From assembly GCF_036711975.1 (NCBI RefSeq), contig NC_091966.1, positions 7,261,501-7,325,500 on the forward strand: 64,000 nucleotides of DNA, given 5' to 3'. Within the stretch, counting starts at the first letter, position 1; the number at the start of each line of letters is the position of its first letter. Source of the DNA: Onthophagus taurus (lineage: Eukaryota > Arthropoda > Insecta > Coleoptera > Scarabaeidae). The translations under genes were made by a program, and so were the position numbers. Shown piece after piece: positions 23,901-34,600 of the stretch. The notes beneath the pieces are model-generated. The model was not told the DNA's origin and did not search any database. It saw only the letters and a program-made list of their open reading frames with translations.

Positions 23901-26319
23901 GAAATATGCGGTTACTTTTGGTCTCGATATGTCCAGAACTAAGAAAATCTTTATCAATTTTTTGAAATTTTTCCTTGTGATGAGCGTTAGGTTTGTTAGG
24001 CATCTCTCATTAAGTGTTTGACACGTTCTGTCCAAAAGTTTATTACATATGCCATCAATACAAAATAAATTTCAAATATCGGCGTTGGAATAATCTGCCA
24101 TGATGTTCAATGACTTACACCTGTCGTCAAATGTAACTGATGGACAATAATAATACAAATGAATACAAACATGGATCAAAAACTGTCAAAATTCCATAGC
24201 TTTTTAATAAAAGAACATGCATTTCGTGGATGTTTTAATAAATTTCCCAATATGAGGCAAACTACAATAAATAGGTATAGGAATATTTAAAGATCATGAT
24301 GCTGCATCAGAAATTGAAATATATATCAGTAGATTTAATTCTTTTATCAGATATAAATAGGAATTGTTTTGCGATTTGTAAGCGAATTTATATGGAATAC
24401 GAATAATGGATCATTAATTTTTGTGCAAACTAACCCAAGCTAATAAATAATTAAGAGATAACTTTATAAGCCATTGCATATTGAATAACTTTATGATTTC
24501 TAATAGAGGTATTTATAGCGTTGAAATAAATTATATAAGTTTACTCACCATGAGAATTTGGATCAACAATTTTCCGTTGCATACAAAAATAGAATAATTA
24601 CTTTTTCTGATTTTGTAACACATTTCATTTATACTGCTTCCGTTGTTTTTTGTGTGACTTCCGTTTCATCCATTAACACCACCGTCAGTTTATCTCAACA
24701 CATTAGAAAATGAAAGCACCGAATTCTTTTTCCTATTAAATATTTCATATTAATTTCTGTACTCATATTGAGTATTTGTTAGGCATTATAATTTCAATAT
24801 CTAGACCCATGCATTGATTAGGCAGATGAGTCTATATTTGTTTTGTTTTTAAGTCATCAAATGCCGGCTTTTCAATTAAAATCAACTTTGATTTCCATTT
24901 ACTCTGATATTTTGTCTTCCATTATGCCGACGAGACGCCCTCTGGGTATGAAGTTTTCAGTCTAAATGTGTCTTTTATGGGCAGAGCTTAAATATACTTC
25001 TTGCTGCAGATCTCTTTATACGGCTGCTTCTATTTCTTTCTTTGAGCTCTCAATATCAGTTAATGAGAACTCGTTTCGAGGTGTAAATTCCAGAATTTGT
25101 GTATCAATTCCAAATTAACTCTGAAAAAAAAAAAAAATATTGAAACAAATTTGAATGCAGTTTTAATGCAAGAAGTATTTAGATATGGTTGATATAGATA
25201 TTGAGAATTATTATTATTTATTAATAATGGTTAAATATTGTATTTGATCAGGATTATTTAGCAGAACCTCAATTGCATCTATCAGGAGTAGATGAGATCC
25301 TCCTAATTTTGTGATACTTTTGCTTAAAAAATTGTAATCATCTTGAGCAAATTGTGTTTTAAAATAAATCTTTACATTTTTTTATTGATTCAGCGCAGTC
25401 AGAAAATTCCTCTACAATATTTTTAATATTATTATAGTTCTAGTAATAATAGGTTTAGGAGGCAAGAGGATAGTTAGCAATTTATCTTTGCATATTTTTA
25501 TCCGTATTATCCCGAACATTATCCAGATGTCGCCAATTATATCTAATATATAACTTTTACTACAATAGTCATTATTTGTCAAAAGGGATAAATTGCTAAG
25601 TTTATGTGTATAAGTTGAGAATCACCCTGTATTTATTAAGCGTAAACACAAAAATTTTGTGAAATTATATGCTCCCACATAATGTTTTGGAGCGAAAATA
25701 TTTTAACTCTAAATTTGTATTCATGCGCAGTTCACTAAAATATCAGGAGCTCTCTTTAAATAAACAAAGCAGGCAATAAAAATCACATCATATCTTCCGC
25801 TCGACTTCATCTTAACTAAACAACTATAAAAAAATTAACAACTTAAATTTACGATCTATTTATGTGTAGAACATTTTTTGACTTGAAATATAATAAAAAT
25901 AGAACTTTATTGTTAATATACTAATATTTTTTAAATAATTTGTAGGTGCTTGGAACTCCAACAGAAGAAGATTGGCCTGGAGTAACAAGATTACCAGGTT
26001 ATAAAGCACATAAATTAGGTAAATACCAACCTCGTAAGTTAGGTTTGTACTGGCCAAGATTACACGACGTGGTTCAAGGTGAAACAATGGCCACAGCGTT
26101 ATTACAACTCGATCCTCAGCATAGAATCGGTGCGGATCAAGCGATGACTCACCAATATTTTAGCGGATTACCAAAGAAGCTACTCGAGCTTCCCGATGGT
26201 ACAAAAAATAATTTATAATTTAATAAAATAATTAATTTTTTTAATAAATTCCAGATGTATCAATATTTAGTGTGGAAGGTGTCCATTTGTACCCAGAACA
26301 CTACTCGGGCATCAAATGA
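11888..26319 (+). CDS. Eip63E: PFTAIRE cyclin-dependent kinase (Eip63E / CDK14 family), seven coding exons
   Basis: Ser/Thr kinase of the CDK family. Fly Eip63E and mammalian CDK14/15 pair with cyclin Y at the membrane and act in Wnt signalling and development (family knowledge). Joined exons are 11888-11966, 18805-18933, 18997-19285, 19339-19513, 19569-19970, 25946-26198 and 26255-26319, giving 463 residues against about 469 in human CDK14. Phases agree at every junction. Visible features: the N-terminal [13 protein letters not shown] motif typical of the family; glycine loop [12 protein letters not shown]; catalytic lysine near 175 in VALKEIRL; the diagnostic PFTAIRE helix at about 186-192; HRD at 265-267; DFG at 285-287; [10 protein letters not shown] and the CDK C-lobe. 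The start at 11888 has a purine at -3, but alternative upstream exons are likely, as in flies. Identity is secure; orthology to Eip63E rather than CDK15 is inferred. Confidence 0.93.
12667..13628. mobile_element. Foldback element with long inverted arms, TA target duplication
   Basis: Both ends read CAGGGTGTG.CAAAT.TCTGGA inward and are flanked by TA. Inverted similarity continues inward for roughly 350 bp on each side: the GTTGCTATGGCAAC motif, the AACAATGTTATTTTAAATGG segment, the ATCAAATCATATGGTTGTAT segment and the GGCGCCAAAATAACGCCGTT region all reappear as reverse complements. No transposase is encoded. It is a 962-bp non-autonomous mariner/Tc1-type foldback element in the kinase intron, whose transcript would form a long hairpin. 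Confidence 0.8.
13640..16690. repeat. Tandem array of about eleven 284-bp repeats in a kinase intron
   Basis: The landmark GATAATATTAAATTCGTAAT recurs at about 14201, 14484, 14770, 15052, 15334, 15620, 15903 and 16188, with degenerate copies before and after, giving a period of 282-286 bp. Edge units are more diverged than central ones, as expected of a satellite kept uniform by unequal exchange. Each central unit contains AACCGCCATCTTG, a TTTTGTTGTTTTTAG tract that resembles a splice acceptor, and CCTACCGAGTTTGGGTTCAT. No long coding frame is present. Confidence 0.9.
16980..18350. promoter_or_regulatory. GC-richer intronic blocks, possible alternative promoter or enhancer
   Basis: Between the satellite array and coding exon 2 the sequence becomes richer in GC and free of obvious repeats, for example around 17020-17120, 17700-17890 and 18130-18350. 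Short minus-strand frames here match nothing I know. Unique GC-rich DNA in an otherwise transposon-filled intron could be cis-regulatory or a first exon of another isoform. This is inference from composition only. Confidence 0.25.
18805..18933 (+). CDS. Eip63E: Kinase coding exon 2
   Basis: Encodes [13 protein letters not shown], then [19 protein letters not shown] and a short linker. TTTTTTTTTAG acceptor, GTAAGA donor, phase 1 on both sides. It lies in the variable N-terminal region ahead of the kinase fold. Confidence 0.88.
18997..19285 (+). CDS. Eip63E: Kinase coding exon 3 (glycine-rich loop)
   Basis: Carries the basic, serine-containing N-terminal linker ([42 protein letters not shown]) followed by the nucleotide-binding loop [12 protein letters not shown]. 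Donor GTAAGA, phase 2. Confidence 0.93.
19339..19513 (+). CDS. Eip63E: Kinase coding exon 4 (catalytic Lys, PFTAIRE helix)
   Basis: Contains [21 protein letters not shown] and the hinge FEYV. The PFTAIRE sequence replaces the PSTAIRE of other CDKs and names the family. Acceptor TTGTTGTAG, donor GTAAGT, phase 0. Confidence 0.95.
19569..19970 (+). CDS. Eip63E: Kinase coding exon 5 (catalytic and activation loops)
   Basis: Holds [42 protein letters not shown] and [13 protein letters not shown]. Donor GTAAAA, phase 0, opens a 6-kb transposon-filled intron. Confidence 0.95.
20935..22260 (+). mobile_element. Mariner-like transposon with intact inverted repeats, dead transposase
   Basis: The ends are CAGGGTGATTTATTAGCTCA at the left and its near-exact complement at the right (TGAGCTAATAAATCACCCTG), each flanked by TA; length 1,326 bp. 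Transposase pieces in shifting frames: [11 protein letters not shown], then the DNA-binding region with [16 protein letters not shown], then [15 protein letters not shown] with the first catalytic Asp, [10 protein letters not shown] and LNVIQNMW. The second catalytic motif is followed by stops and the [17 protein letters not shown] motif is broken. Complete in structure but inactive; it lies in the kinase intron. Confidence 0.9.
22650..23558. repeat. Copy 1 of a duplicated intronic segment
   Basis: Shares long stretches with 24285-25290 in the same orientation, including CAGATATAAATAGGAATTGT, TGCGATTTGTAAGCGAATTT and TTTGAGCTCTCAATATCAGT. Both copies end near CCTCAATTGCATCTATCA. No coding content recognised. 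Divergence is moderate with several indels, so the duplication is old. Confidence 0.75.
23561..24282. mobile_element. TIR element between the two duplicated copies
   Basis: The ends are TCCTATACCTATTTATTGTA and its reverse complement, with inverted similarity extending about 55-60 bp (ATATTGGGAAATTTAT inside). The 722-bp interior encodes no recognised protein. It sits exactly at the junction of the two copies of the flanking direct duplication. Superfamily not assigned. Confidence 0.7.
24285..25290. repeat. Copy 2 of the duplicated intronic segment
   Basis: Same orientation as copy 1, with a longer middle part (near 24660-24990) that copy 1 lacks or has lost. No gene is encoded. The remaining 650 bp to the next exon is AT-rich with nothing recognised. 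Confidence 0.75.
25946..26198 (+). CDS. Eip63E: Kinase coding exon 6 (C-lobe)
   Basis: Encodes [19 protein letters not shown] through [20 protein letters not shown], matching the end of the CDK fold (the R of HRIGA is the C-lobe arginine). Acceptor TTTGTAG; the donor GTACAA is weak but in phase. Confidence 0.93.
26255..26319 (+). CDS. Eip63E: Kinase coding exon 7 (C-terminus)
   Basis: After the acceptor AATTCCAG the frame reads [19 protein letters not shown], then IK and a TGA stop. The SIF..VPGV-like motif occurs at the same place in CDK14 (SSIFTVPNV). Short exon, placed by phase and family similarity. Confidence 0.85.
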
Positions 26320-26904
26320 GGCCTAAATTCGGGACGTCCCTTCTCAGGAATAATACACAACTAAAACGACCAGTCGCGTCTGGACACCTTCTTCCCCCTA
26401 ATTATTAAAAAAAGAAAAAAGTAATAAAGAAACCCCGGCACACACGCTTGTTACACAAAAACAAAATACATCTGATCCCACCAGCAATTCATTCACACAC
26501 ACGTAGTTAAAGAAAAGGATCGATCTTTAAAAAGATATGAAAAAAAAAAAATAATAGGTTTTTAAATTAAAACGAAAAATAATTGCGAAACTGATAGAAT
26601 AAGGTCGGTTTTCGATAAAAGAAGTGTACCTTTTTCCTTTACGCTTGATTAAGCGTAATGGTATATTTCTCAAATAGTAATAAGATCAAAAAAAAATTTA
26701 TAACATACTTTAAATGGTTACGTTACGTGTTTTTGTTTTGCACCAAAAAATTTATGTAAAATTATGTTTTGACGGTTATTTTTAGATTATTTCAAAATTT
26801 TTTTGCGTACGTGCCATTTTCTTAAAGACTTAATATTTTTGTTTTTCTTTAATTCCAAAAAGTTGTTAAAATAAAGTTTTATTTAAATTAATTATTGATT
26901 TATC
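26320..26904 (+). other. Probable 3'UTR of the kinase
   Basis: AT-rich, noncoding. Candidate AATAAA signals lie at about 26423 and 26870. Which one is used cannot be told from sequence. Confidence 0.4.
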
Positions 26905-27038
26905 TTAAGGTATGTCTAAACATTTTTTTTTGAGCGCGGAAAACATTCTATAAATAATGTTAGCGCTTATTAAAACATAAACAGCGCGAGGCAGCCGCGC
27001 TCAAATGTCGTATTTGAATGTTTAAACACACCCTTAAA
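26905..27038. mobile_element. Small MITE-like inverted repeat
   Basis: Left CTTAAGGTATGTCTAAACAT pairs with right ATGTTTAAACACACCCTTAA, and inside them TTTGAGCGCGG pairs with CCGCGCTCAAA. About 134 bp, no coding potential. The nested symmetry is best explained by a miniature inverted-repeat element. Confidence 0.6.
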
Positions 27039-27039
27039 G

Positions 27040-29565
27040 AGTTATTGAACAAATCTTATCAATGGCATTTAATTACATATTTCTGGCGAATTTCTTTTGA
27101 TTATTTTAGTTTAGAAGTTATTTTTTTATCATTATACAGGAGGGTGTTTTAAAGTAATAAAATTGAAAATTCGTGTAGAATAGTTAATTTTAAGAATAAA
27201 TCATTATACAAGTTTTTTTTTTTTTGAAATTTCCACGAATAAAAAATCATTATCATCAGAAGTATGTAATTATATTTTGTTAAACCATTGTTTTTGCCGA
27301 TTTCTTCATTGTCAAATAAGTTACGTGGGCTAAATTTAAAAGATGCAGCTTATTAAAAAAAAAATTATTTGTAATTTGTTTGATGATGGAAAAATAACCT
27401 TTTCAATTTTTTTTTTCAACTTGTTCGCTATGGGCCTAAAACTACGTTTAAGAAAAAAAAACATAGTGAAGAAATGAATTATAATAAACTACAACATAAA
27501 CAATGTGGTGGCAATAGTGTGTTTTGTAAATCGAACTAAAATCAATCAGAATTTAAAATAATTAAAAAAAAAATGGAAACGTAAAAGTGTAAACAAATTC
27601 ATATAGATCCATTCCTTCCATGGTGCTCAATTATTACTATTTGTAAACTAAGACTAAACTAGCTAAGTCTCTCCAATCGCGTAGGCTGTAAACGCTGCAG
27701 TGCAGTTGACTGACAAAAAATGGATTAAGAAAATAAAAAGGATATTCACGGAAAATATTCACAAATAATTAAAAAAAAAAATAATAAACATTATCTTAGA
27801 ATAGAAGTGGAGGTCCGGGCACAAATCCTCTCTCGTACTTCCATTCGAGATAAACCTTAGATTTCATTCATTCGAAGAAAAAAATAAATAAATTAATAAA
27901 TAAGTAGAGAAAGAGATTATCTCTTCGATTTTTTCGAGTAGCGCGCTCAGTAGCAATGTAGGCGACTTTTTTTATACAGTTGAAATATGTATTATTTATT
28001 ATTGTATCAAAAAAAAAACTTAGCTTTCATTTAATTATACAATTTATTATCTTTAGTATCATTATTATTTTTTACGTCAATGTTAACCATTACTGTTAGC
28101 CTCCTTTCTTCTTTTATTTAATTTTTTATAACTTCTACGTAATTTTTTTACACATTCTTAAGATTATCTCAACTTACGATGTAAATGATCAAAAATTTTT
28201 ATAATTAAGTCATTTAAAACCAAGTATAACTAAATTTAATTACAGTTTAATGACACTCAAAGTCAGTAATATAATATTCGTTTATACCTTAGATGGTGAG
28301 ATAATCTTGGAACATACTGTATATTCGCCAATAAGTCAATTTAAAGAAAACTATTACGTGCCAAATAGGCAAAAAACATCTTGCTTTAAAAAAAAATAAC
28401 TTAAATTTAGCTGTATTGTTAAATAAAGCAACATGTTGTAGATGAAAAAAAAACTATGTACATTTTTCCAGGCCTAAAAATAATTATTTGTTAATTATTT
28501 AGTTATTAATGATTCTAAATTTTTAATTGGTATTTAGATATTCATTTTAGTTGCAATATAACTTACATAATAACGCTGTGAGTCGATTTAGGTAAAAAAA
28601 ATTTCTCGTCTTTGTAATTTTAGTCTTTATAAATTTTACGTAGGATTTGTAAACAAAAAAAAAAAACAGACTTGTGAGAAAATAAATGGTAGTTTTTTCG
28701 TAGTCCACGGCACTAAAGAAATTAAAAAAAAAAATAATAAGTAAGGCACGCGGCAAAAATGCACCCCTCCTTAATACGGTACGTCCAAATAAAAATCAAA
28801 CGGCTGTAAGCATTAAAAAAATTTAAAAAAATCGATTGCAAGATTAAAACGATTAATTAATTAATTAATCGATGGGTTGTTGTTCCATTTTTTCACAAAC
28901 GTTTCAATTTCTCGGCTCAATGCACGCTTTAAAATAAATTAAAACAAAAAAAATTGTAACGAAAAATTAACACAAAAATCGTTTTTGTTAAACACTTTCG
29001 CTAATTACAAAAAAAAATAAATAGATTTCTCTACTAATTATAAATTAATAATAATAAATCACTACCGTTTTTTATCACTACAATAAAAGAATTAAAAAAA
29101 AGAGGGCGTTTTCGAAACGATTTTAAATGAAAACGTTGTCTTTTCCACTTAAAAAAATAAAAAAAAAACACTTTTGTGATAGAGAGTTGTTATTGGTTTG
29201 ACCAGAATTATTAAAATAATTACATTACGTGGAAGAAAAAAAAAAGGAAAAGGATAGGGAGCGTAATATCTATTTGAAGTTAAGATAAAAATTTTATTAC
29301 ACCTCGAGTAATGGTGTACGTAATCACTGTACCATGTTGCATTGTAAATATAGTTGTTTATATTAATAAAATGATTATACGAAAAAAAAAACATACCCGG
29401 AACTATTACTAATTGTAAGTAATAAATGTCTTTGTATATGAGTATTAAGTTATTCTGTTCTAATTATTTACCCTAAACACTTTTTTTAACAATAATAAAA
29501 ATAAATAATATCAATATTAAGATTTAAATTTGATCAGGTAAGCTATAATATAAAAACAAATAAAT
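27040..29565. other. Long AT-rich stretch, homopolymer-rich, no gene seen
   Basis: Very rich in A and T runs with only chance minus-strand frames (for example 28547-28756 and 29149-29394) made of F/Y/I/K codons. It may be extended 3'UTR of the kinase or intergenic DNA. Confidence 0.45.
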
Positions 29566-29568
29566 TGT

Positions 29569-30070
29569 TTTATCTACGACTGCTTGGATAAGTCATCATT
29601 ACCGCACTCATTTGAGTTACGTAATGAAGTTCATTACCGCACTGGTTTCATTACGTAACGCATTTTTAGCCTAATCAGAACAGACTTAATTTATTGAAAC
29701 GAGCAACAATACAAACAAAAGTGCTATCTACTTACAGAGAAATAATACTATTTATTCTAAACATTAATTGTTATGTTTTTACATTTCGAAACACTTATTC
29801 CAGATGAGTAAACATGTTGTTGAAATTGACAATTCAAAATTGTCAACAATCATTTCAAAATATTTTTATAAATATCAAATAGACTTTTTTAAAGAAATTG
29901 ATTTTTTAGTAATTTTTAGCAGTCGTAGATAAAATGCGATTATGTTTCTAGCCCTTGTAATATAAATAACTATTTTGTAATTTGCGACGGTAATGAAAGC
30001 TATTACAGTACTCAAACGGGTGCTGTAATGAGACTCTTTACAGCATCCGATGCTGTAATGAGATTTTAGT
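29569..30070. repeat. Inverted-repeat region with CATTACCGCA-type motifs
   Basis: TTTTATCTACGACTGCT near 29569 is matched by AGCAGTCGTAGATAAAA near 29921, bounding about 370 bp. TCATTACCGCACT-like motifs on the left (29590-29660) have imperfect counterparts such as GCTGTAATGAGA on the right (30000-30065). No protein is encoded. Probably a decayed MITE; exact ends uncertain. Confidence 0.45.
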
Positions 30071-30687
30071 AACATTTTATGGAACCAGTTCAAGTTGGTG
30101 ACATTGGGTTTTTAATTTTTGTAGTTGTCAATGTGACAATTTTTGTCTATGGATGTTTAAACACGTTCTTAGCATCGAATACAAGGTTCACAATGATGAG
30201 GACATTGAACTCTGAGTAATTTCTCTTATATTAGGAGTGTACATTAAAATTTTTTTCAGGTGAATACATTTTGTGTTTTGACATTTCTAATTGTCAATTC
30301 AAATTTCTATTTTCAAGTGTTACGGTGTTACCAACTGCTACGTACCTGTTTCCCTACATTGTTAAAATTTATTTTATTGTGTGTCTTACGAAACTAGTTT
30401 TTTAATATACTATTACCTAACATGTAGTCAGTATGGATTTCTTTGAATCCTGCATTACCAAAATGAGTTGATACCTAAATCAAGATACTTCCCCATGTAA
30501 ATTTTTGTAGTCAAAAAATATCGAATAGACACGAGAACAAATGAGCTTTAATACAACCAAGAGTCCCACAACTTTGCAACGAGAAAGTCATCTAACTTCT
30601 GTGTGAAGTAGAAAAAATCATAACAATTTCCAAAGTTCTCTCAGTATATTTTACGATACGATTTCTTTTTTCGCCAAGCAACTGGTT

Positions 30688-32335
30688 TTATTCACCTTAA
30701 ATAAGACACCTTATTTTTGTAATAGGATGAAGTGTCGTCGACATAAATCAACCCATCCCAACATGTCATCCAAATCTTCTTGCTTTAAGACGTCTATCTT
30801 GTTTCTTAATTACATATAGCCTATTTTGGGAAGTTAAGCTCCAGCTTTCTTTCTAAAAAATATATACAGGAAAAATTTAAGGGATTCCGATAAAGAAGAT
30901 AACCAAGCAAATAATCCACCACATTCTATTCACCTTAAATATGAACACTGTATTCCTGTCATGAGATGAAGTGTAGTCAACAAAAACCAACACAACCCAA
31001 CCCGTACGTGACATGCTGGGCTGGGTTTAGTTGGGTTGGATTGATTTACCCAACCCAACTGCTGTTGTTGCAATGGATTTCCTTCTTTTGTTTTTGTGTT
31101 AAAAGATTTCTCTTCCCACTCCTTATTTACCATTCTTCTCCAAACTCCGTAAGTCCGTATTCTCTTTATTTCGACTTCACAAGCTTCCTCCTCTCGCATC
31201 TTTCGTTCTTCTTCTGTTTCCGTTCTTCTCTAATGTCACTCTTCTCCTCTAAGTTTTTAGCAGGTTTCGTAGCTCCTGTGTTTTTATCTCTTTCTTCATT
31301 TCATCCTCCCTCATAATTTATCCCAATCTTTCTAGCTTCGCAGCCGCAACCTTTATCTCTCTCTTTGTATTGTGTTCCACATTTGTTCTCAGTACCACCA
31401 TCAATAGCAACATCGTTGCCATTGTGTGCTCTAGCCTCTCTGCCTGTTTGCTTCTTCTGCCACTTGTTTCTTTTCTCTCTTCCTTTCCATTTACATCCTC
31501 TCCCTTTCCTCTCATCCTTCTTCCTGCATTCCTTCTCCGGTGAAACTTCTTCGTGTCTTGAAGAATTTCTTTTCACGTTATCAAAGGACCACGTCCTCAC
31601 TGGGGTTGCTGTGTCTAAGCTTCCCAGCCTTAAAAAATCCCATTAGCTTCATTTACCGCTGTCTACCTCAACCGCCGTCTTGCTCAGGTCGTCATCATCT
31701 TCCTCTTCTTCACTCGTATGAGTCTGCATCTCTTCTGATTTCTTCCTTTTTATAGCTCCTTGAGGGTTTGTCTTGTCTACTTCTTTTTCATCTTCTGATG
31801 GCAATCAGCTTGGCACCGACTTTCTTTGGGAAGCTATCTTAGGTGGAGAGCGGCTCAACAGAGTACTTCTTCTAAAAGGAAAATCCTCTTCATTACTCCG
31901 GCCAACAGAGCTCTGTGATAATCGGTCTTCATAGTCACGCGAGCTCGACCCTTTCTCACGTGCGGTCTGCGACTGTCTTTGTCCTGCAGACCCATCCAAG
32001 GCTTTTTGTTTTGATTCCATAAAACCCATTTTTAGAGATGCCCAGCGCCTTCTTTACGCTCAGTCTTATGCTTACCCGACAGGCTTTTATCTAGAGCAAG
32101 GGTGTTCAACCCCTTGGATACAGTCAGTACGGCTTCGCCTCTTGGTGCCGTTCCGTAACGGTGTGGATTGATTTACCCAACCCAAGTTAACGCAAGTCCA
32201 CCCAACCCAAATCAACCCAGCCCCACATGTCACCCAAATTCCTTTGTAAGAATCCTACTTTTTCTTACTTTAAAACATACATTGTTTCTTAATTATACAT
32301 AGCATATATTGGGTAGATGAGCTTCAGCTTCCCCA
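30688..32335. repeat. Direct-repeat-flanked, pyrimidine-rich block with CAACCCAACC motifs
   Basis: A segment near 30688-30860 recurs twice downstream: TATTCACCTTAAATA...GATGAAGTGT at about 30925-30975, and CCCA.CATGTCA.CCAAAT...TTTCTTAATTA.ATATAGC at about 32200-32335. Between the copies the plus strand is strongly C/T-rich and the GC content is above the surroundings. Several minus-strand frames cross it. Confidence 0.55.
31301..32029 (-). pseudogene. Possible decayed charged ORF (gag/ORF1-like?)
   Basis: On the minus strand two open stretches with a similar composition follow each other: SKQKALDGSAGQRQSQTARE, EEDFPFRRSTLLSRSPPKIA, then after stops RNSSRHEEVSPEKECRKKDE with many K/R/E residues. 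Low-complexity charged composition and the adjoining repeats suggest the ORF1 region of a retroelement, but no domain is identifiable. It could equally be a chance product of the pyrimidine-rich plus strand. Low confidence. Confidence 0.25.
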
Positions 32336-32369
32336 CCATCGTATACAAGGTCTTCTGAGGGGTTTATTT

Positions 32370-33480
32370 GGTCTTAGGGATTCATCCTTGGTAGTCTTGA
32401 AGCTTCCATACGTTCACCACGGGGGTCACTCCATTCCCATCTTGTGTTGGTGGGCCTTCTCACAATGTCCTGGATATAGCATATCTCTCTGATATTCTTA
32501 CTTCTTTTATGGTCCTACAAGATGTATTCTGTTAATGACCTTAGCGTCTTCATCTATACTGTTCTGAGAATTTTTTTGTGGTAGCATTTTCTGATTTATC
32601 ACGTGTACCACAACAAGTCTTATATGTATATAGTGACTTTGCTTTTTAAGGACATATACTTGTTTTGATATATTATATCCCGCAGATAACCTGATATCAA
32701 TGCTCCTTTCGTTGCTTAAGCTATAACATCTTCTTGGAAATTCTTGCTGCTCGTAGTATTGACGCGAAGATATTTAAACCTCATCATCTGATCTGAACTT
32801 GTTGTATACTGCCAATTTGCATCGACATGGCACCCTTGGTATTTTTAGAGATTTTGTTTTTGGTACCAAAATTTTCATGTAGAATTTTGTTGCTGTTTTC
32901 CAAACTGGTATAGTATTCTCTCATAACCGTAGCCAACTCTTTTCACGTCGGTTATTTTTTTGTCCATAATCAAATTGAAGTGTGGAACTTAGACTTGTCA
33001 CGCTTGCTTTATTCTTATTTTCCTATCTATAGTAATTATATTTCATTGCACCTTTATCTCTCGTTATTCAGCATTATACATCGCAAGATGTTGGTTGTAT
33101 CTTTTACCTTCTCGCTACTTTTAATATGTAAATGATGATTATTATATTTTTGAAAGATATACACTGAGATACAGAATCATTTTAATGCACTTTAATAATC
33201 ATTCCTTCCAAATTGGAGTTCATTAATAAAAAGTTAATACTTTTGTTTTCCGAACTTAACCCTCAGCCAATCATATTCCCCAACGAATAACAGATGTTCT
33301 ACTTCTAGTTGTTTCCTTCCTTAATGATAATCGCTTGGTTATCGGCATACATCACACCTTCCTTCATCTGTATTTGCTTGTCAATTCATTGCGAACTTTC
33401 CCAGTTCTTTAGGACCTTTTCCTTGGTGTTATCTATATTAAATTCTTGCTTTAAATCAACCTCTAACTAAAAGTTTTGAA
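32370..33480 (-). mobile_element. Non-LTR retrotransposon RT fossil
   Basis: Minus-strand reading gives a decayed YADD-like VMYADNQAIII near 33330, then KYLRVNTTSSKNFQEDVIA, ATKGALISGYLRDIIYQNKY and MSLKSKVTIYIRLVV near 32640-32790, then a tail with CYIQDIVRRPTNTRWEW. The middle closely parallels the plus-strand fossil at 1.04-1.35 kb, so both derive from the same LINE family. Stops and frameshifts are frequent. Confidence 0.65.
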
Positions 33481-34379
33481 ACAGCACTGGAGTCGCCAGC
33501 TTCTATCGAGTAGGCAGCAACGCTACTTGCTGTTTTCATATCACCGTAATTGCTAAGGCTAACTCATAATACCATAAAGTAACGCAACTGTTTCTGTATC
33601 GAGCTCATCCAGGTCATCATGGATTGCCGAAAGTACAATACCACAAACTCGGTTATTGCAGATCTGTTTTGGACACCACCTGGAAAGGATTCTGAGTATA
33701 CAACTGATACAAAGCCAATCCAATCTTAAGTATAAGTAGATGATCTACAAGACAATAAGATTATAAAGAAGAACAAAATTAAGCTTCTGAGCTAGTCAAT
33801 GCAAAGTTTTACCGTCAATCCAATAGATAACCTTTGGTGAGTACATGATGACACTTAACTTCAATGAATTTCAATTATCTCAAGCATTTTCGACTGTCTG
33901 CACCTTTCTGCAATTAGCCGAAAACGCTACAATATTAAGAAAAATATCGTCGCTAGATATCACAATTATTTGCGTCTACAGAATTTGTAACATGATGTGA
34001 AAAGTTATATAACTAAACACCGCCTACATCTGTTAGATTAGTAATCAATTCAATCTCCATTGTATTCGTTACAATAGCAATTTCCATATTTTAAATTAAA
34101 CTCATTTCCACCTTGTTCTTGCCATTAAAAGCAACTCAAAAAATTGTATGAATTTTGTCTGATGAAACAATTTGTTTTCCATTTCTTTTCAAGAAAATCA
34201 ATTTTGTGTTTTACTTCAATAAACAAGATTTCTTCATTTCTTGTTATTTTAAAAACAGTTTCATAGCAACAATACAAAATAAATCTTCTCATATTACTAA
34301 AAATCATTTTAAAAATTCAAATAGACGTTTGCATACGTAACGTGTTCTCTTGCAAAATAACTTGGTGTGAAACAAACAA
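33481..34379. other. Intergenic DNA, nothing recognised
   Basis: No conserved frame or clear repeat. Overlapping chance frames at 34125-34340 are AT-driven. Confidence 0.35.
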
Positions 34380-34600
34380 CAATTATAATTGCAAGACTAT
34401 ATTATCCTTCTTGGAGAAAGATGCATCGTCCTTGCGCTCGATAAAACGGAAGAGCGGCTTACTAGGAGCCTTCGACGACCTTCGCTAATCGTCATTGGCG
34501 GTATATTATAGTGTGGCAATACCCCGTATAACGGAATTCGTCGGCGAATTGTGCACGTGTTTATAAACGTGTCCCCCTTTCATTAACAAGAGTAAGAAAC
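34380..34600 (+). promoter_or_regulatory. GC-richer patch, possible promoter or 5' exon of the aminopeptidase
   Basis: A short block richer in GC and CpG (CGTCCTTGCGCTCGATAAAA, CGACGACCTTCGCTAATCG, GGAATTCGTCGGCGAATTG) lies about 1.1 kb upstream of the aminopeptidase ATG. A GTAAGA donor-like site follows at 34592. Inference from composition only. The 1 kb from here to the ATG is AT-rich with no recognised content. Confidence 0.25.
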
